The translations under genes and the position numbers were made by a program. From contig NC_058337.1 of NCBI RefSeq assembly GCF_905475395.1, positions 138,639,172 through 138,703,171 of the forward strand: DNA of 64,000 bases, read 5' to 3'. Origin of the DNA: Chrysoperla carnea (lineage: Eukaryota; Arthropoda; Insecta; Neuroptera; Chrysopidae). The notes beneath the pieces were generated by a model that was given only the letters and a program-made list of their open reading frames with translations, did not search any database and had not been told where the DNA came from. The stretch's first letter is position 1; each line of letters begins with the position of its first letter. This document shows positions 49,635 through 60,250 of this stretch, one piece after another.

Positions 49635-50831
49635 ATGGCAGAAATACTAGAAGTGACCAATGTACCTGAGTACGATAATGTTATTACAGGACTAGAGTAT
49701 CACAACCACCAAGCTTATAATTCATCGAAATTTGAATCAAGCGATGAGAGTAGAATTTGCATTCAATCACAAGACTTGTACACATTACCAAGTGAAAGTG
49801 TTTTAAATATCGAAGATCAAGTGACTGATGATGATGATACAAATACAGCCAGCTTCATATCGAATGCTATATCATTTATGTTTCATGAAATTCGTTATGA
49901 AATTGGTGGTAAGGTAATTGATGTGATTAACAATGTAGGCATCGTTAGCACTATAAAAAACTATCTATCCCTAAATCAAAATCAAAGTAAAGCTTTAGAG
50001 AATGCTGGCTTTGGTGAAAATTTTAAAAAGAATGCTGCTGGTTACTTCAATGTTCGTATTCCATTGAAAATGTATATGGGTTTTTTTGAAGATTATCCTA
50101 AAATTCTCGTAAACATGAAACAAGAAATCGTTATTGTTCGTGCAAATGATGATATTAATTGTTTTACCTCAACTGCCGCAACAAGCAAACCTAAAATTAA
50201 AATCAACAAATTAGAATGGTGTGTTCCATACGTTAAAGTGTCTGATAAAATGCGAGTCAAATTATACAACTTAGTCAATCAAAATGATGATTTGAGGTTA
50301 TGGTTTCGATCAATGGAATGTCTACTTATACCAGAACTACCATTAACTGATAGACATGTGTGGAGTGTTAAAACTAGTGTAGAATGTCCTAACTACGCTG
50401 TTATCTGTTTCCAAACAAATCGTGACCGCAACATTTTAAAAGATTCCAGTCAGTTTGACCATTGTAACATAACAAATTTGAAAGTCTATTTAAATGGTGA
50501 AGCCTACCCATATGTGAATTTGAATCTAAATTATACAAATAATCAAACAGCGTTACTGTATGAAATGTATTGTAATTTTCAAAAATCGTACTATAGACGC
50601 TCTATAACAGAACCATTGCTAGATAAAGAAACGTTTATAAATAAATCACCTCTATTTGTCATTGACTGTTCTAAGCATCCAGAGTCACTTAAATCTACAA
50701 CAGTCGACTTGCGCGTTGAGTTTGAAGCTAGTGTTAATTTCCCAGCTAAAACGCGTGCGTATTGTATAGTGTTCCATGATCGATTATTTAAATACAATCC
50801 ACTCACGAATATTGTGAATAGAGTGGTTTAA
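49635..50831 (+). CDS. Polinton major capsid protein (double jelly-roll)
   Basis: 398 residues starting MAEILEVTNVPEYDNVITGL. It shows the Polinton capsid pattern: FMFHEIRYEIGGKVIDVI after an early beta-rich region, ISTIKNYLSLN-type segment, LEWCVPYVKVSDKMRVKLY, LIPELPLTDRHVWSVKT, the mid-protein YPYVNLNL, and C-terminal RAYCIVFHDRLFKYNPLTN. Expected to form trimeric pseudo-hexamers of an icosahedral shell. Confidence 0.85.
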   Translation: MAEILEVTNVPEYDNVITGLEYHNHQAYNSSKFESSDESRICIQSQDLYTLPSESVLNIEDQVTDDDDTNTASFISNAISFMFHEIRYEIGGKVIDVINNVGIVSTIKNYLSLNQNQSKALENAGFGENFKKNAAGYFNVRIPLKMYMGFFEDYPKILVNMKQEIVIVRANDDINCFTSTAATSKPKIKINKLEWCVPYVKVSDKMRVKLYNLVNQNDDLRLWFRSMECLLIPELPLTDRHVWSVKTSVECPNYAVICFQTNRDRNILKDSSQFDHCNITNLKVYLNGEAYPYVNLNLNYTNNQTALLYEMYCNFQKSYYRRSITEPLLDKETFINKSPLFVIDCSKHPESLKSTTVDLRVEFEASVNFPAKTRAYCIVFHDRLFKYNPLTNIVNRVV

Positions 50832-50832
50832 A

Positions 50833-51321
50833 ATGGCGTACATAGTGGACGTACAGGGTTTCAAAGTAAACAATGAATTCATCGTTAAAGAACTTAGTTT
50901 TGTGGATACAAATGGGAACCATTTTGGACATTATGTATTCAAACCACCATTTCCATTTAACACATTAAGTGATTCAGATAAGAAACAAACAATTTGGCTC
51001 TCAAATAATTACCATGGCTTATACTGGAATCAAGGAGCCACCGATTATTGCGAGTTATCAACCATTTTAACACATATTGCTAATCATAATGTAATATACT
51101 GCAAAGGTGAAGAAAAGAAAATTTGGATTAAAAAATTAATTCGAAATTCAACAAGGGCAGTCCACATTGAAAATTTGGATGGTGGAAAACCACTTCATAG
51201 GAATGACAGTGTATCAAAAGCTCTATGCATCTATCAACATAAACATTGTACCACAAATATTATTATGTATTTATTACATTATTTTTTTAATAGATCTTTA
51301 TACGGAGGTGCTTGTTGTTGA
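50833..51321 (+). CDS. Polinton conserved uncharacterised protein
   Basis: 162 residues, ATG one base after the capsid stop. IVDVQGFKVNNEFIVKELSF, HYVFKPPFPFNTL and LYWNQGATDYCEL recall an uncharacterised protein found in many arthropod Polinton-like loci. The first strand with an early Asp and the later acidic residues would be compatible with an RNase H-like/exonuclease fold, but that is speculation. Cys/His pairs near the C-terminus (YQHKHCTT, GGACC). Confidence 0.55.
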   Translation: MAYIVDVQGFKVNNEFIVKELSFVDTNGNHFGHYVFKPPFPFNTLSDSDKKQTIWLSNNYHGLYWNQGATDYCELSTILTHIANHNVIYCKGEEKKIWIKKLIRNSTRAVHIENLDGGKPLHRNDSVSKALCIYQHKHCTTNIIMYLLHYFFNRSLYGGACC

Positions 51322-51579
51322 TAAATTAGTGTTAATGATTAAAAAAGTTTTAACAATAAATAATATTAAAAAATAAAATAATATTTTGTATTTTGTTTTA
51401 ATCTAAAATTGTAATTTTTTTTAAATAAAATTTTTTTTTATCTTATCTGTAGTACAAGTTGATTTATTATTCCTTATAAAGAGCATATTATATAGGTTGA
51501 TTGATGATACTTGTTAGGTTATTAAGCGCTGTTTATCAACTGTATAGGTCATTTAACTTGTGAGCTTTCATGTGATAAC

Positions 51580-52554
51580 ATGCTTCAGACAACGAAACAG
51601 CTAGCTAAGTTGAGCGATATTATACAGAAAAAGTATAACGCACTCAAAGCTGATGAACAAAGAGCGACCATTTCATTAGAAAAAACATTTAAGCCCATCA
51701 CTGATCCGCTGAATCAGCTAGTAGAAAAACAAGAGAACGAAAACGATTTTACTCGAATTAATATAAAACGCAAGATAGAAGATGATACCTTAGAAGACAA
51801 TAAAGATGAACTATTAAATTATACGCCAATGAAGGCTCGAAAATTATTTGAAGATACTCCAGTAGTCACAAAACAAAATCTATCAGACACCTATGAGGAT
51901 GAGGTATTACACACTCCTGATGTTGTATTTAGGGAGGTTATAAAATCACAAGAGAATAATCATCATGCACTTCAACATTTTACAAAGACTTATGGAGATG
52001 TGGCTGGTAAATACATTTATTTTATATTATCGAATAAAGATGATAAGCTTATCGATAATATTTACGGATTACGTTATGATAATGCTGCTGATAGATTATA
52101 TGTAGGTAATTCAGTTGTTTACATTAAGCATAACAATATACAAGTCAACGAAAAATGGTATGACGGAACATCAGGTTTATATGAGCTTTTAGTAAAACAG
52201 ATACCAAAAAATTATTCAGAGCAAGACATGCGTAACTATTTGGAAATTGTAACATCAACAAACGCTAATAGACGGAATTATGACTCTCAGGGTCAAATTC
52301 AAGGAACTAAAAGTTTTAAGTATAAAAATATCATTAAGAAACATCTATACCCATCGGCTCCTGCTTCTGGTAGCGGTCTAACATTATCACGAGTAACTAA
52401 TAATCCCATAGACTATGTGTACTGGAATACAATCGATGAACTTTGTGACAGATTACGGCTGTTATGCGCATCACGTGACGCGGGAAATTTCAGCCATCAA
52501 AATGAAATCAATAGTTTGATACAAGAGTTAAGGGAAGAAAATATAATATACTGA
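51580..52554 (+). CDS. Polinton conserved protein with DUF8207-type C-terminal domain
   Basis: 324 residues. N-terminal coiled-coil-like, charged region (LAKLSDIIQKKYNALKADEQ; KRKIEDD), a middle MKARKLFEDTP, then a conserved C-terminal domain: NIYGLRYDNAADRLYVGNS, WYDGTSGLYELLVKQIPKNY, TSTNANRRNY and YVYWNTIDELCDRLRLL. This domain is recurrent in Polinton/retroelement-associated arthropod proteins. Role unknown; perhaps a minor virion or regulatory protein. Confidence 0.6.
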   Translation: MLQTTKQLAKLSDIIQKKYNALKADEQRATISLEKTFKPITDPLNQLVEKQENENDFTRINIKRKIEDDTLEDNKDELLNYTPMKARKLFEDTPVVTKQNLSDTYEDEVLHTPDVVFREVIKSQENNHHALQHFTKTYGDVAGKYIYFILSNKDDKLIDNIYGLRYDNAADRLYVGNSVVYIKHNNIQVNEKWYDGTSGLYELLVKQIPKNYSEQDMRNYLEIVTSTNANRRNYDSQGQIQGTKSFKYKNIIKKHLYPSAPASGSGLTLSRVTNNPIDYVYWNTIDELCDRLRLLCASRDAGNFSHQNEINSLIQELREENIIY

Positions 52555-53432
52555 AAACCATACCGGTTTCTAAACAGACCAGTATTAAACAGGTCAAAAC
52601 CTGTATTAAACAGATACAGACCAGTATTAAACAGGTTAAAACCAGTATTAAACAGGTACAGGCCAGTATTAAACAGACCTGTTTACATACAGACCTGTTT
52701 AGATACAGATCTGTTTAGATACAGACCTGTTTAGAAAGAGACCTGTTTAGATACAGACCTGTTTAGAAACAGACCTGTTTAGAAACAGACCTGTTTAGAA
52801 AGAGACCTGTTTAGAAAGAGACCTGTTTAGATACAGACCTGTTTAGAAAGAGACCTGTTTAGAAAGAGACCTGTTTAGATACAGACCTGTTTAGAAAGAG
52901 ACCTGTTTAGAAACAGACCTGTTTAGAAAGAGACCTGTTTAGAAAGAGACCTGTTTAGATACAGACCTGTTTAGAAACAGACCTGTTTAGAAAGAGACCT
53001 GTTTAGAAAGAGACCTGTTTAGAAAGAGACCTGTTTAGAAACAGACCTGTTTAGAAACAGACCTGTTTAGATACAGACCTGTTTAGAAAGAGACCTGTTT
53101 AGATACAGACCTGTTTAGAAAGAGACCTGTTTAGATACAGACCTGTTTAGATACAGACCTGTTTAGAAACAGACCTGTTTAGAAACAGACCTGTTTAGAA
53201 AGAGACCTGTTTAGATACAGACCTGTTTAGAAAGAGACCTGTTTAGATACAGACCTGTTTAGAAACAGACCTGTTTAGAAACAGACCTGTTTAGATACAG
53301 ACCTGTTTAGAAAGAGACCTGTTTAGATACAGACCAGTATTAAACCGAGCTGTTTCTTATTAGACCTGTTTAGATTTTATATTTATTATATGTAATTATT
53401 TAAATTACATCATAACCTATTGAGAACTCATT
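52555..53432. other. Non-coding stretch dominated by a minisatellite
   Basis: No gene. The first 120 bases hold four imperfect units with CAGTATTAAACAGGT, whose TTAAACAGGT is the inverse of the ACCTGTTTA core of the minisatellite that follows. After 53331 a degenerate tail leads to the next ATG. Confidence 0.8.
52675..53330. repeat. 16-bp minisatellite, about 41 copies
   Basis: The unit AGACCTGTTTAGAWAS occurs in three variants (ending ATAC, AAAG or AAAC) in an irregular order, in strict 16-bp register for about 656 bp. Inside the Polinton between two capsid-side genes. Confidence 0.95.
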
Positions 53433-54128
53433 ATGAATGGTATAGATAAATTTGGAAGTCCTCTCTTCAAAAATTATCAAGATTCATATACATCACATAA
53501 TGAATCAATACTTCGATGTAATGGCGGAAATAATTGCTTCGATGCAAAACAAAGACGAATTGTGAATGTTGGGAAACCTATAAATAAGCAAGATGTTGTG
53601 AACTTGGAAAGTCTTGGGCAGTGTTTGTCATTAGATGATGAAGAATCATACTTTGACGCAAAAAATAAAAAAATAAGTAATGTAGCAAGTCCAGAATTTT
53701 CAACTGATGCTGTGGATTTATACACCCTTATCAATCATGTTAGTGATAAAATCAATAACACTACTGAAATATTTAACGAGAGTCTGAAAAAATTAAATGG
53801 TTATTTTCGAATATCAATACGTAATACACAACCAACAAAATTTTATTCAGATCCAACTGCTGATTTTGCATGGTATATATTGGAAAATAATACAAGAGTT
53901 TATGTATTTAGATTCCCAATCTCTGTGATGATACATCATTTAGATATTAAACCAACATACTGTGAGGTCTTCAAAAACGATAGTATTATAGATAAAAATA
54001 AACTTAATACATTAAAATCAAACGATTATTTAACGTTTGGTATTCCTAAAAGTTTCATGAATACAAACTCCGATTCCATGTTACTATATGTTGACATTGG
54101 TATAAAATATAAATTAATAGATGGATAA
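53433..54128 (+). CDS. Polinton fibre/spike-like protein (candidate)
   Basis: 231 residues. Two tandem N-terminal units, FDAKQRRIVNVGKP...DVVNLESL and FDAKNKKISNVASP...DAVDLYTL, resemble the I-x-N-V-x-x-P...D-A-V repeats of phage tail fibres and other viral shafts. A short helix (INHVSDKINNTTEIFNESLKKLN) could trimerise, and the C-terminal half (from GYFRISIRN) is beta-rich, as a receptor-binding head would be. Its last codons overlap the integrase start. Function inferred from repeat pattern only. Confidence 0.5.
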   Translation: MNGIDKFGSPLFKNYQDSYTSHNESILRCNGGNNCFDAKQRRIVNVGKPINKQDVVNLESLGQCLSLDDEESYFDAKNKKISNVASPEFSTDAVDLYTLINHVSDKINNTTEIFNESLKKLNGYFRISIRNTQPTKFYSDPTADFAWYILENNTRVYVFRFPISVMIHHLDIKPTYCEVFKNDSIIDKNKLNTLKSNDYLTFGIPKSFMNTNSDSMLLYVDIGIKYKLIDG

Positions 54129-55044
54129 AAAACGAATTGTTGTGAATGAGCTACATAAACCAGCTCGACGTAATTATCCAAGAAGGCGTGTAATCATTAA
54201 GGGACTCAATGATTTATTTCAAGCTGATTTGGTAGAAATGATCCCGTATGCAAGACAAAATACCAACTTTAAATATATTTTGGTGGTCATCGATTGCTTC
54301 TCCAAATATAGCTGGGCTATGCCACTAAAGTCCAAGAGTGCGGTGGATGTCACTAATGCCATGGAACAGATTATAAAAGATCGTACACCGAAAAACCTTC
54401 AAACTGATAATGGTACGGAATTTTATAATGAAAAATTTAAGAGATTGATGAAAGAGTACAACATAAACCATTATTCTGTATATTCAACTAAAAAGGCGTG
54501 TATTGTGGAAAGATTTATACGCACACTGAAATCGATGATGTACAAACATTTCAGTTTGTATGGTAATTATAAATGGATAAAAGTATTACCGGAATTGATT
54601 AAACAGTACAATAATTCATACCATCGGACAATCAGGATGAAGCCATCACAAGTCAATACACGAAACGAAAAACGGATTTTAAAAGATTCATACAATCATA
54701 TTAAGATGGTGGGTCCAAAACAAAAATTTACAGTTGGCGATCATGTAAGGATAAGTAAATTTAGAACGACGTTTGCTCGTGGTTTTCATCCATCATGGAC
54801 ACCAGAAATATTCACCATTCGCGAGGTGAAACTTACAAACCCAAGAACATATTTACTGAAGGACTACAACAACGAAGATATAAAGGGTGGTTTCTATGCC
54901 GAAGAATTACAAAAAGTTCACGATCCAAACATTTATTTAGTGGAAAAGGTCTTAGCTAAACATGGATCCAAAGTTAAAGTCCGGTGGTTAGGGTTCGACT
55001 CTTTACACGATTCATATATTGATAAAAAAAGTCTCCTTTTATAG
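54121..55044 (+). CDS. Polinton integrase (rve) with chromodomain
   Basis: 307 residues. DDE core: Asp in LFQADLVEMIPY, Asp in QTDNGTEFYNE, Glu in CIVERFIRTLKSMM. A SH3-like DNA-binding segment follows (KFTVGDHVRISKF) and then a C-terminal chromodomain, VEKVLAKHGSKVKVRWLG, which in related integrases reads histone marks to choose targets. The ATG overlaps the preceding gene. It would have made the 6-bp duplication seen at the ends. Confidence 0.92.
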   Translation: MDKKRIVVNELHKPARRNYPRRRVIIKGLNDLFQADLVEMIPYARQNTNFKYILVVIDCFSKYSWAMPLKSKSAVDVTNAMEQIIKDRTPKNLQTDNGTEFYNEKFKRLMKEYNINHYSVYSTKKACIVERFIRTLKSMMYKHFSLYGNYKWIKVLPELIKQYNNSYHRTIRMKPSQVNTRNEKRILKDSYNHIKMVGPKQKFTVGDHVRISKFRTTFARGFHPSWTPEIFTIREVKLTNPRTYLLKDYNNEDIKGGFYAEELQKVHDPNIYLVEKVLAKHGSKVKVRWLGFDSLHDSYIDKKSLLL

Positions 55045-55265
55045 TGGAACGTTTTATGAACATACTTGTAACAATAAAAAATTTGTTATAGTGGACCGTT
55101 TTTGTGCACATACTTGTGATTTATAAAAAAAAAATAAAACATATCACATTGTAAAAATATTATTTTTATTGTAAAATTTTATCTATAACATATAAAAACA
55201 GAGTTGTATTATAATAATATTTTAAAAATATATATTTATAAATTATCGAAAATACATTATAATTA
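55045..55265. other. AT-rich intergenic stretch between convergent genes
   Basis: AATAAA-type polyadenylation signals can be read on both strands (for example ATAAAA near 55130 and ACAATAAAA near 55068). No gene. Confidence 0.45.
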
Positions 55266-55287
55266 TTATTCTGAAAAGTGTCCATTG

Positions 55288-55318
<31 letters not shown>

Positions 55319-55712
55319 TATCTTTCTTCATAAGATAATTTTCAATTATTTCTTTCACTTGAACATAGTCGGATAACTCGTCTGATGTAAATACACTGTA
55401 GTAAGATTGTTCAAAAATGGATAGTCCTACAATTCCATCTTTTTGTCCAGAGTGGATATTTTTTAAAATCCAGTTCCAAATTTGTTTGTCTTCATCGTCT
55501 GACGATGGGGAAAATTTCACTTCTAAGTCCATTTGTTCTACCTTATCAATAAGGTAGTTTAAAGTTTCCGGTCGACCACATTTAATTGCCATATTAACTA
55601 ATGTTTTAAAATACTTTGTTAACACATTGTTTAAAGTACTTAAACTACAATTATCTTTAATCATATTAACAATACAGTTGTTATCACTATTATGATTACC
55701 AAAGTCTTGCAT
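55266..55712 (-). CDS. Polinton acidic hypothetical protein
   Basis: 148 residues ending in a run of ten Asp before NGHFSE. The central part (TLVNMAIKCGRPETLNYLID) looks like one ankyrin-like helical pair. The Asp run is encoded by a (TCA)n-type trinucleotide tract, so its length probably varies. No function assigned. Confidence 0.5.
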
Positions 55713-55933
55713 TTTGTATGTTTAAACTAACACTAAATTGTTTTCTATAATAATTCAACCTAACTATCAGTTTTTTGACACCCCCACCACTACTCTATCA
55801 ATTGTTCATGCGCACTACTCTATCAATTGTTTGTACACCTATCACAATACCGAACCACTTTGAGGATCATCACAACAACAACAGCAGGGCACATTTCTGA
55901 AACAACAGCAAAAATTAGCTAAATATTAAAAAC

Positions 55934-58900
55934 ATAAAATATAAAATACTTACACTCAACAAATAATGCTATAGTGGCCCCATGGTTTTGTTTCACATGA
56001 ATTGTGAGTAATGTGTCGTTTTTGGTCAAATGGTGATAAGCCCACTTTCTGCTGTTTGATGGTATGTAAGCGGTGTCGCTTGGATTGGATGCTTTGCTGA
56101 ACACGGTAAAAGTTACGGTTCTCAAGCAAACACCGCTTATAGTCCTCAAAAGTAAGTTTTCGGATAGCTGACTTCTTGAGACCCTTGGATCGTTTAGTCT
56201 CTTTTTTATTTTGCACCCGAATAGCATACATTTTGCTACGTAATCCGACAAATTCTAGCATAACATCACCATTATTTTCATCGGACATTAAACCCTTGAC
56301 TTTCTTATTACGTAGTGGTATACCATAGACGTTGTCGGGTGCATAGTCAGCCGTATCAAAACGATTAATATCCTGTTTCATGACCTCATAGACGTCAGTA
56401 TTTCTCACGCTATAAATTAGACTATCGGTGTCTGTGTATAATAACCTGACATTTGTGGGGTTGTACCGTTGGTACATGTAGTTGTAGTGGAAGTCATACA
56501 CAAACGTTTTCGATATGTCTAAAATTGTGAAGCCTATGTAGATGGGTTTGTTGAAACGTATCTGTGATTTTTTCATTTCAACAATACTGACGTCATTGTC
56601 GAGCACCATCACACTGTGAAAATTGGGATTGGCAATTAATTTCTTCACACCATGTTTTCCATCCCAATTTTTTCGTATGTACACAACCCGATGTTTCCTC
56701 ACATTCTCCATGGTTTTACCGAAGATGGCATTAATCATGAGTTTGAATAATGCTTTTTCAAACTCATTTGAGGCGTTCTTGCGCATCTCGGTATTGAAAT
56801 CAATATATGGTTTCAACCATGCAGATTGATCGAATTGTAACACACGGTGGTATTTTGTTACCTTAACACCGAGTTGTGTATACAGTTTTAAATTCCTGTA
56901 GTGCACGACATAGTTGGTCTTATTGTAAAGGGTTGACAGAAGATATTTTTGTTTTGATCCAGGTGGTTTCGTTGTCTCCGGACATGGCGGTAAATCGCTA
57001 AAGTTATCATGTAGATGTTGGGGTATTTCAAGGTCTACTTCTAAAATGTACCCGACTGGTGAATCATCTGCAACATCCTCGATGTTTGGTGTGTCGACCC
57101 ACTTAAAATTTCCTGTTGGTAGGTATCCACACATTGCTGCACCATATAGGTTCACCACATCATAATACATAAGGTAGACATCTTCTTGAGTTTTATCATA
57201 CCCCTCTTCCATGTACTTATTGTTTGCCTTAGCATAGCGATTAGAACATTGACTTACACCGCCTCTGATTCCTTTCTCGATAAACAACAAGTCATCAATA
57301 TCCGTGAACAATTCCAATTTGATATTGGTGTATTTCAACATGGCGCTCCACGTATAGCCAGGAAGTGTGTAATAGTGACTAGGATCGAGACTATAGCTAT
57401 GAATACAAGTGTTACGGAAATTTTCAAAAATATCCGCAAGTAGTAACACATCAGTTTTCATATACAGGTCTGAATAATCACCTAGTGTATGTAAATTGAA
57501 TGTGTTCCATACCTGTATCGCATGGTTATAATCCTCATCCGTTATGTGTTCATCTGTTAACACACTGTAGAACGCCTCCTTTGGTGGTAATTTTGTCTCT
57601 TGGAGACGTCCCCAGCTACTCATGTATTCATATGGAAATACACCTTTTCTCGTTAGCAATTGAAATTGTTCATCATTACTGACCTATAAAAAATTAAAAA
57701 ACAAATTACAACCCTGTATTAAAAATTAATTATTTTTTATCATTTACCTCTTTATGTAAAATGGATTTTTTATCATTATCTAAATATGAGGCCAGATTTT
57801 CCAACTTGTCTGCGAGAAATCGGAAGGAATCAATGAATCTTAATTGAATGTCCGAGACGTGCTTTGTGAAACTGATGTACTTTTCTTTGTTGATGGGCAA
57901 CACATCAACTTGACCGTCGATTTCCGTCAGCAGAGCTTCAATAATAAAATGCGAATCGTATCCACTTAAGTTGTGCATCACAACAGGTATCACCCTTGAA
58001 TCTTGATAATTCAGATTACAAAATTGGTGTGCTGCTCCACGGTAGATACCTAAAATAGATTAATATAAAATTAGATGAAATTAAAAAATAATAAATAAAT
58101 TACATTACCTGTGCGATGTGAATGGTCGCGAACACGTATGGAATTGGATACGAAATCTTTATCACAAATGTGACACTTCTCTGCTGACATAAAATCCAGT
58201 TCTTGTTCGACGGTGAGCGGATACATTGGTTTAACGTGTTTTATTTTTTGCTCTAATGAGTACGCTACTTGTTCCAGTTCATGAACAAACCACTTGACAC
58301 AATCAGCACCACGGTATGCCTTATAAAACGATTGGTTGGGATCATGGGTACAATGAACATAGTAACCTACACTGTAGGGTACATGTTTTTGAATATTTTT
58401 TGTATAAGACCCATGATCCATTTCCATGTCTTCATGATGTTGTGGTACCAATAGTGCCTCAAAGTCAGCGTACACCATATACTCAACACGTTCCTTGCTG
58501 TTGAAATCTTTGAACTCAACGAACCGCTCGTCATCAGTTTCAGGCATTCGTACCCGCACTGCTTCTTGCTCACCACAATTTACTGAATGCTGTTGGAGTT
58601 TGCCTTCTGTAGCAAAATAGTTGAGACATCGATCACATAAAAATATTTTATGCTCGAATTTTGTTACACCCGATCGAGCCAACTTTGCTAAATTTTTTAT
58701 CCAGCAAAAGTGGTGACTGTTCCCATTCTCCACAGCCAATAGATGAATTTTCTTCCCCGCAGTGTTCGAACTAACGCGTACAGGGAAAATTTCTAAATCA
58801 CGTAGAAACGTAACTTTGTAGCCGTACACGTTAATCGATAGCTGCGGGTTCATCTTTTCAAATTTATTAATTTGATCCAGAGACATGGGAAACTTTAATC

Positions 58901-59837
58901 CATCATATTTTAAATGATATTTATAGTGCGGGTACTTAGTTAAACGTTGAGGATCCTTTTCAACCGGGTAAAGTGCTGACATTATCGACCATAAAAAGCA
59001 ATGTTGGTCTTTATTCTGGACATTAATCACAGCTTTTCTACATTTAATTGCAGATGGTAGTTCGCAAAATGTTCCAGCTGTGATCGGAGAGTACTTATTC
59101 ATGTGGACTCGAATATTTATGATCATGTCAAGAGCCCAACCGCTATCGCGTTCCTGGAATTCTTCCAATTTTTTCAACAAATAGTTTTTGACATGATCAA
59201 TGTACCACTCCTGCATGTCCGTTGTCAGATACATTTCCTTAGCCGACGTTATAAAAGTTTTCAAATCCTCCTCTTTGGTGCTGGGCTTAATGAAATTGCC
59301 CGTGAACATAATATACACCTGAAATAAAATCTCATTAGACTATTTAAATTATAAATCTTAAATTTTACTTACCTTGAGGGGATGATTCACTAGCTCACGC
59401 CGAACGTGTCTTCTAAACATTGGAAATGCCCGGTTGAAAAATATATTTGGATCTTTATAATCCAAATTGGTAATCATACCAGTCTTCACCCTGCCCTGGT
59501 GGTGGGTTTCAATTGTCTCCCAGATTAGATGTCGATTTTGTTTTTTGGTGACACCACCACCTTGCTTAACTAAATCTAATCGCAGTCGGTGAAGTTGCCG
59601 CTGGTATGATTTACAAAGTCCAATATTAGCTTCAAGACGCAGAGGATTTTCTTTCTTTAACATCAACATCTTTTTGAATAAGCGGATGTTCTGCTTATTA
59701 AGTATCATCCATCGCTCAGCTTCCTCCACCGTCTTGATGAGCCTCAACGCTCTCTCCACTTTCTTCATCATATCAGTGCTACCACCTTGAGGTACCACGT
59801 TTATCGTCTGCATAACATTTTGTTCGTAGGTGTCCAT
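55934..59837 (-). CDS. Polinton protein-primed DNA polymerase B, intron-containing
   Basis: Open stretches at about 59837-59358, 59318-58071, 57993-57730 and 57659-55956, in order on the minus strand. Exonuclease motifs [13 protein letters not shown] and [14 protein letters not shown]; polymerase motifs A ([16 protein letters not shown]), B ([15 protein letters not shown]) and C ([13 protein letters not shown]); a Cys/His-rich CHICDKDF...DHSH motif lies before the second gap. The gaps (roughly 40-75 bases) have GTAAGT/GTAATG/GTAAAT donors and YYYAG acceptors, as expected for short spliceosomal introns; another intron-like tract lies near 55915-55955. A protein-primed polB is the replicative enzyme of Polintons and copies the inverted-repeat-ended genome. 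Confidence 0.9.
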
Positions 59838-60043
59838 CTTTCAAAAAATTATATTTTAGTTTCACAATAATATTTAAAAAATTTTACACTTACCGTTATA
59901 TTTTCAAATACTAAGCAAAATATACGTTACCGAACGTTCAACACTAAAGTTAACTTACAACTGAGTAATATTTGTTTTTTGTATAAAATATATAGACTAA
60001 GTTTAGAATAATAAATATACCAAAACAAAAAAAAAAAACAAAA

Positions 60044-60081
<38 letters not shown>

Positions 60082-60250
60082 TAACGTAAAAAATATATGC
60101 GGAAAAAACTAACTGAAGCAAAGGTGAATTTCAAAAGAGATACTTCAACAGCTACGTACATCACTTTTTATAGCATTATCCCCACCACTAAAAAAGTTGT
60201 AATTTGATATTTTTATAATCGTAATTCAAACTAATTATTTTTTCTTGGAA
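59838..60250. other. Polinton AT-rich spacer with (TAA)n microsatellite
   Basis: A (TAA)n run of about 12 units at 60041-60076 and an A run before it. No supported gene; the frame through it is low complexity. Probably holds the polymerase promoter and leader. Confidence 0.7.

Noticed and set aside
52675-53330. CRISPR array
   Set aside because: The 16-bp units are contiguous with no unique spacers, variants differ only at the last four bases, and no cas gene is near. It is a minisatellite.
54121-55044. Retrovirus or LTR retrotransposon, from the rve integrase and chromodomain
   Set aside because: No reverse transcriptase, gag or LTRs are present. The integrase sits with polB, packaging ATPase and capsid genes between inverted, not direct, termini, which is the Polinton arrangement.
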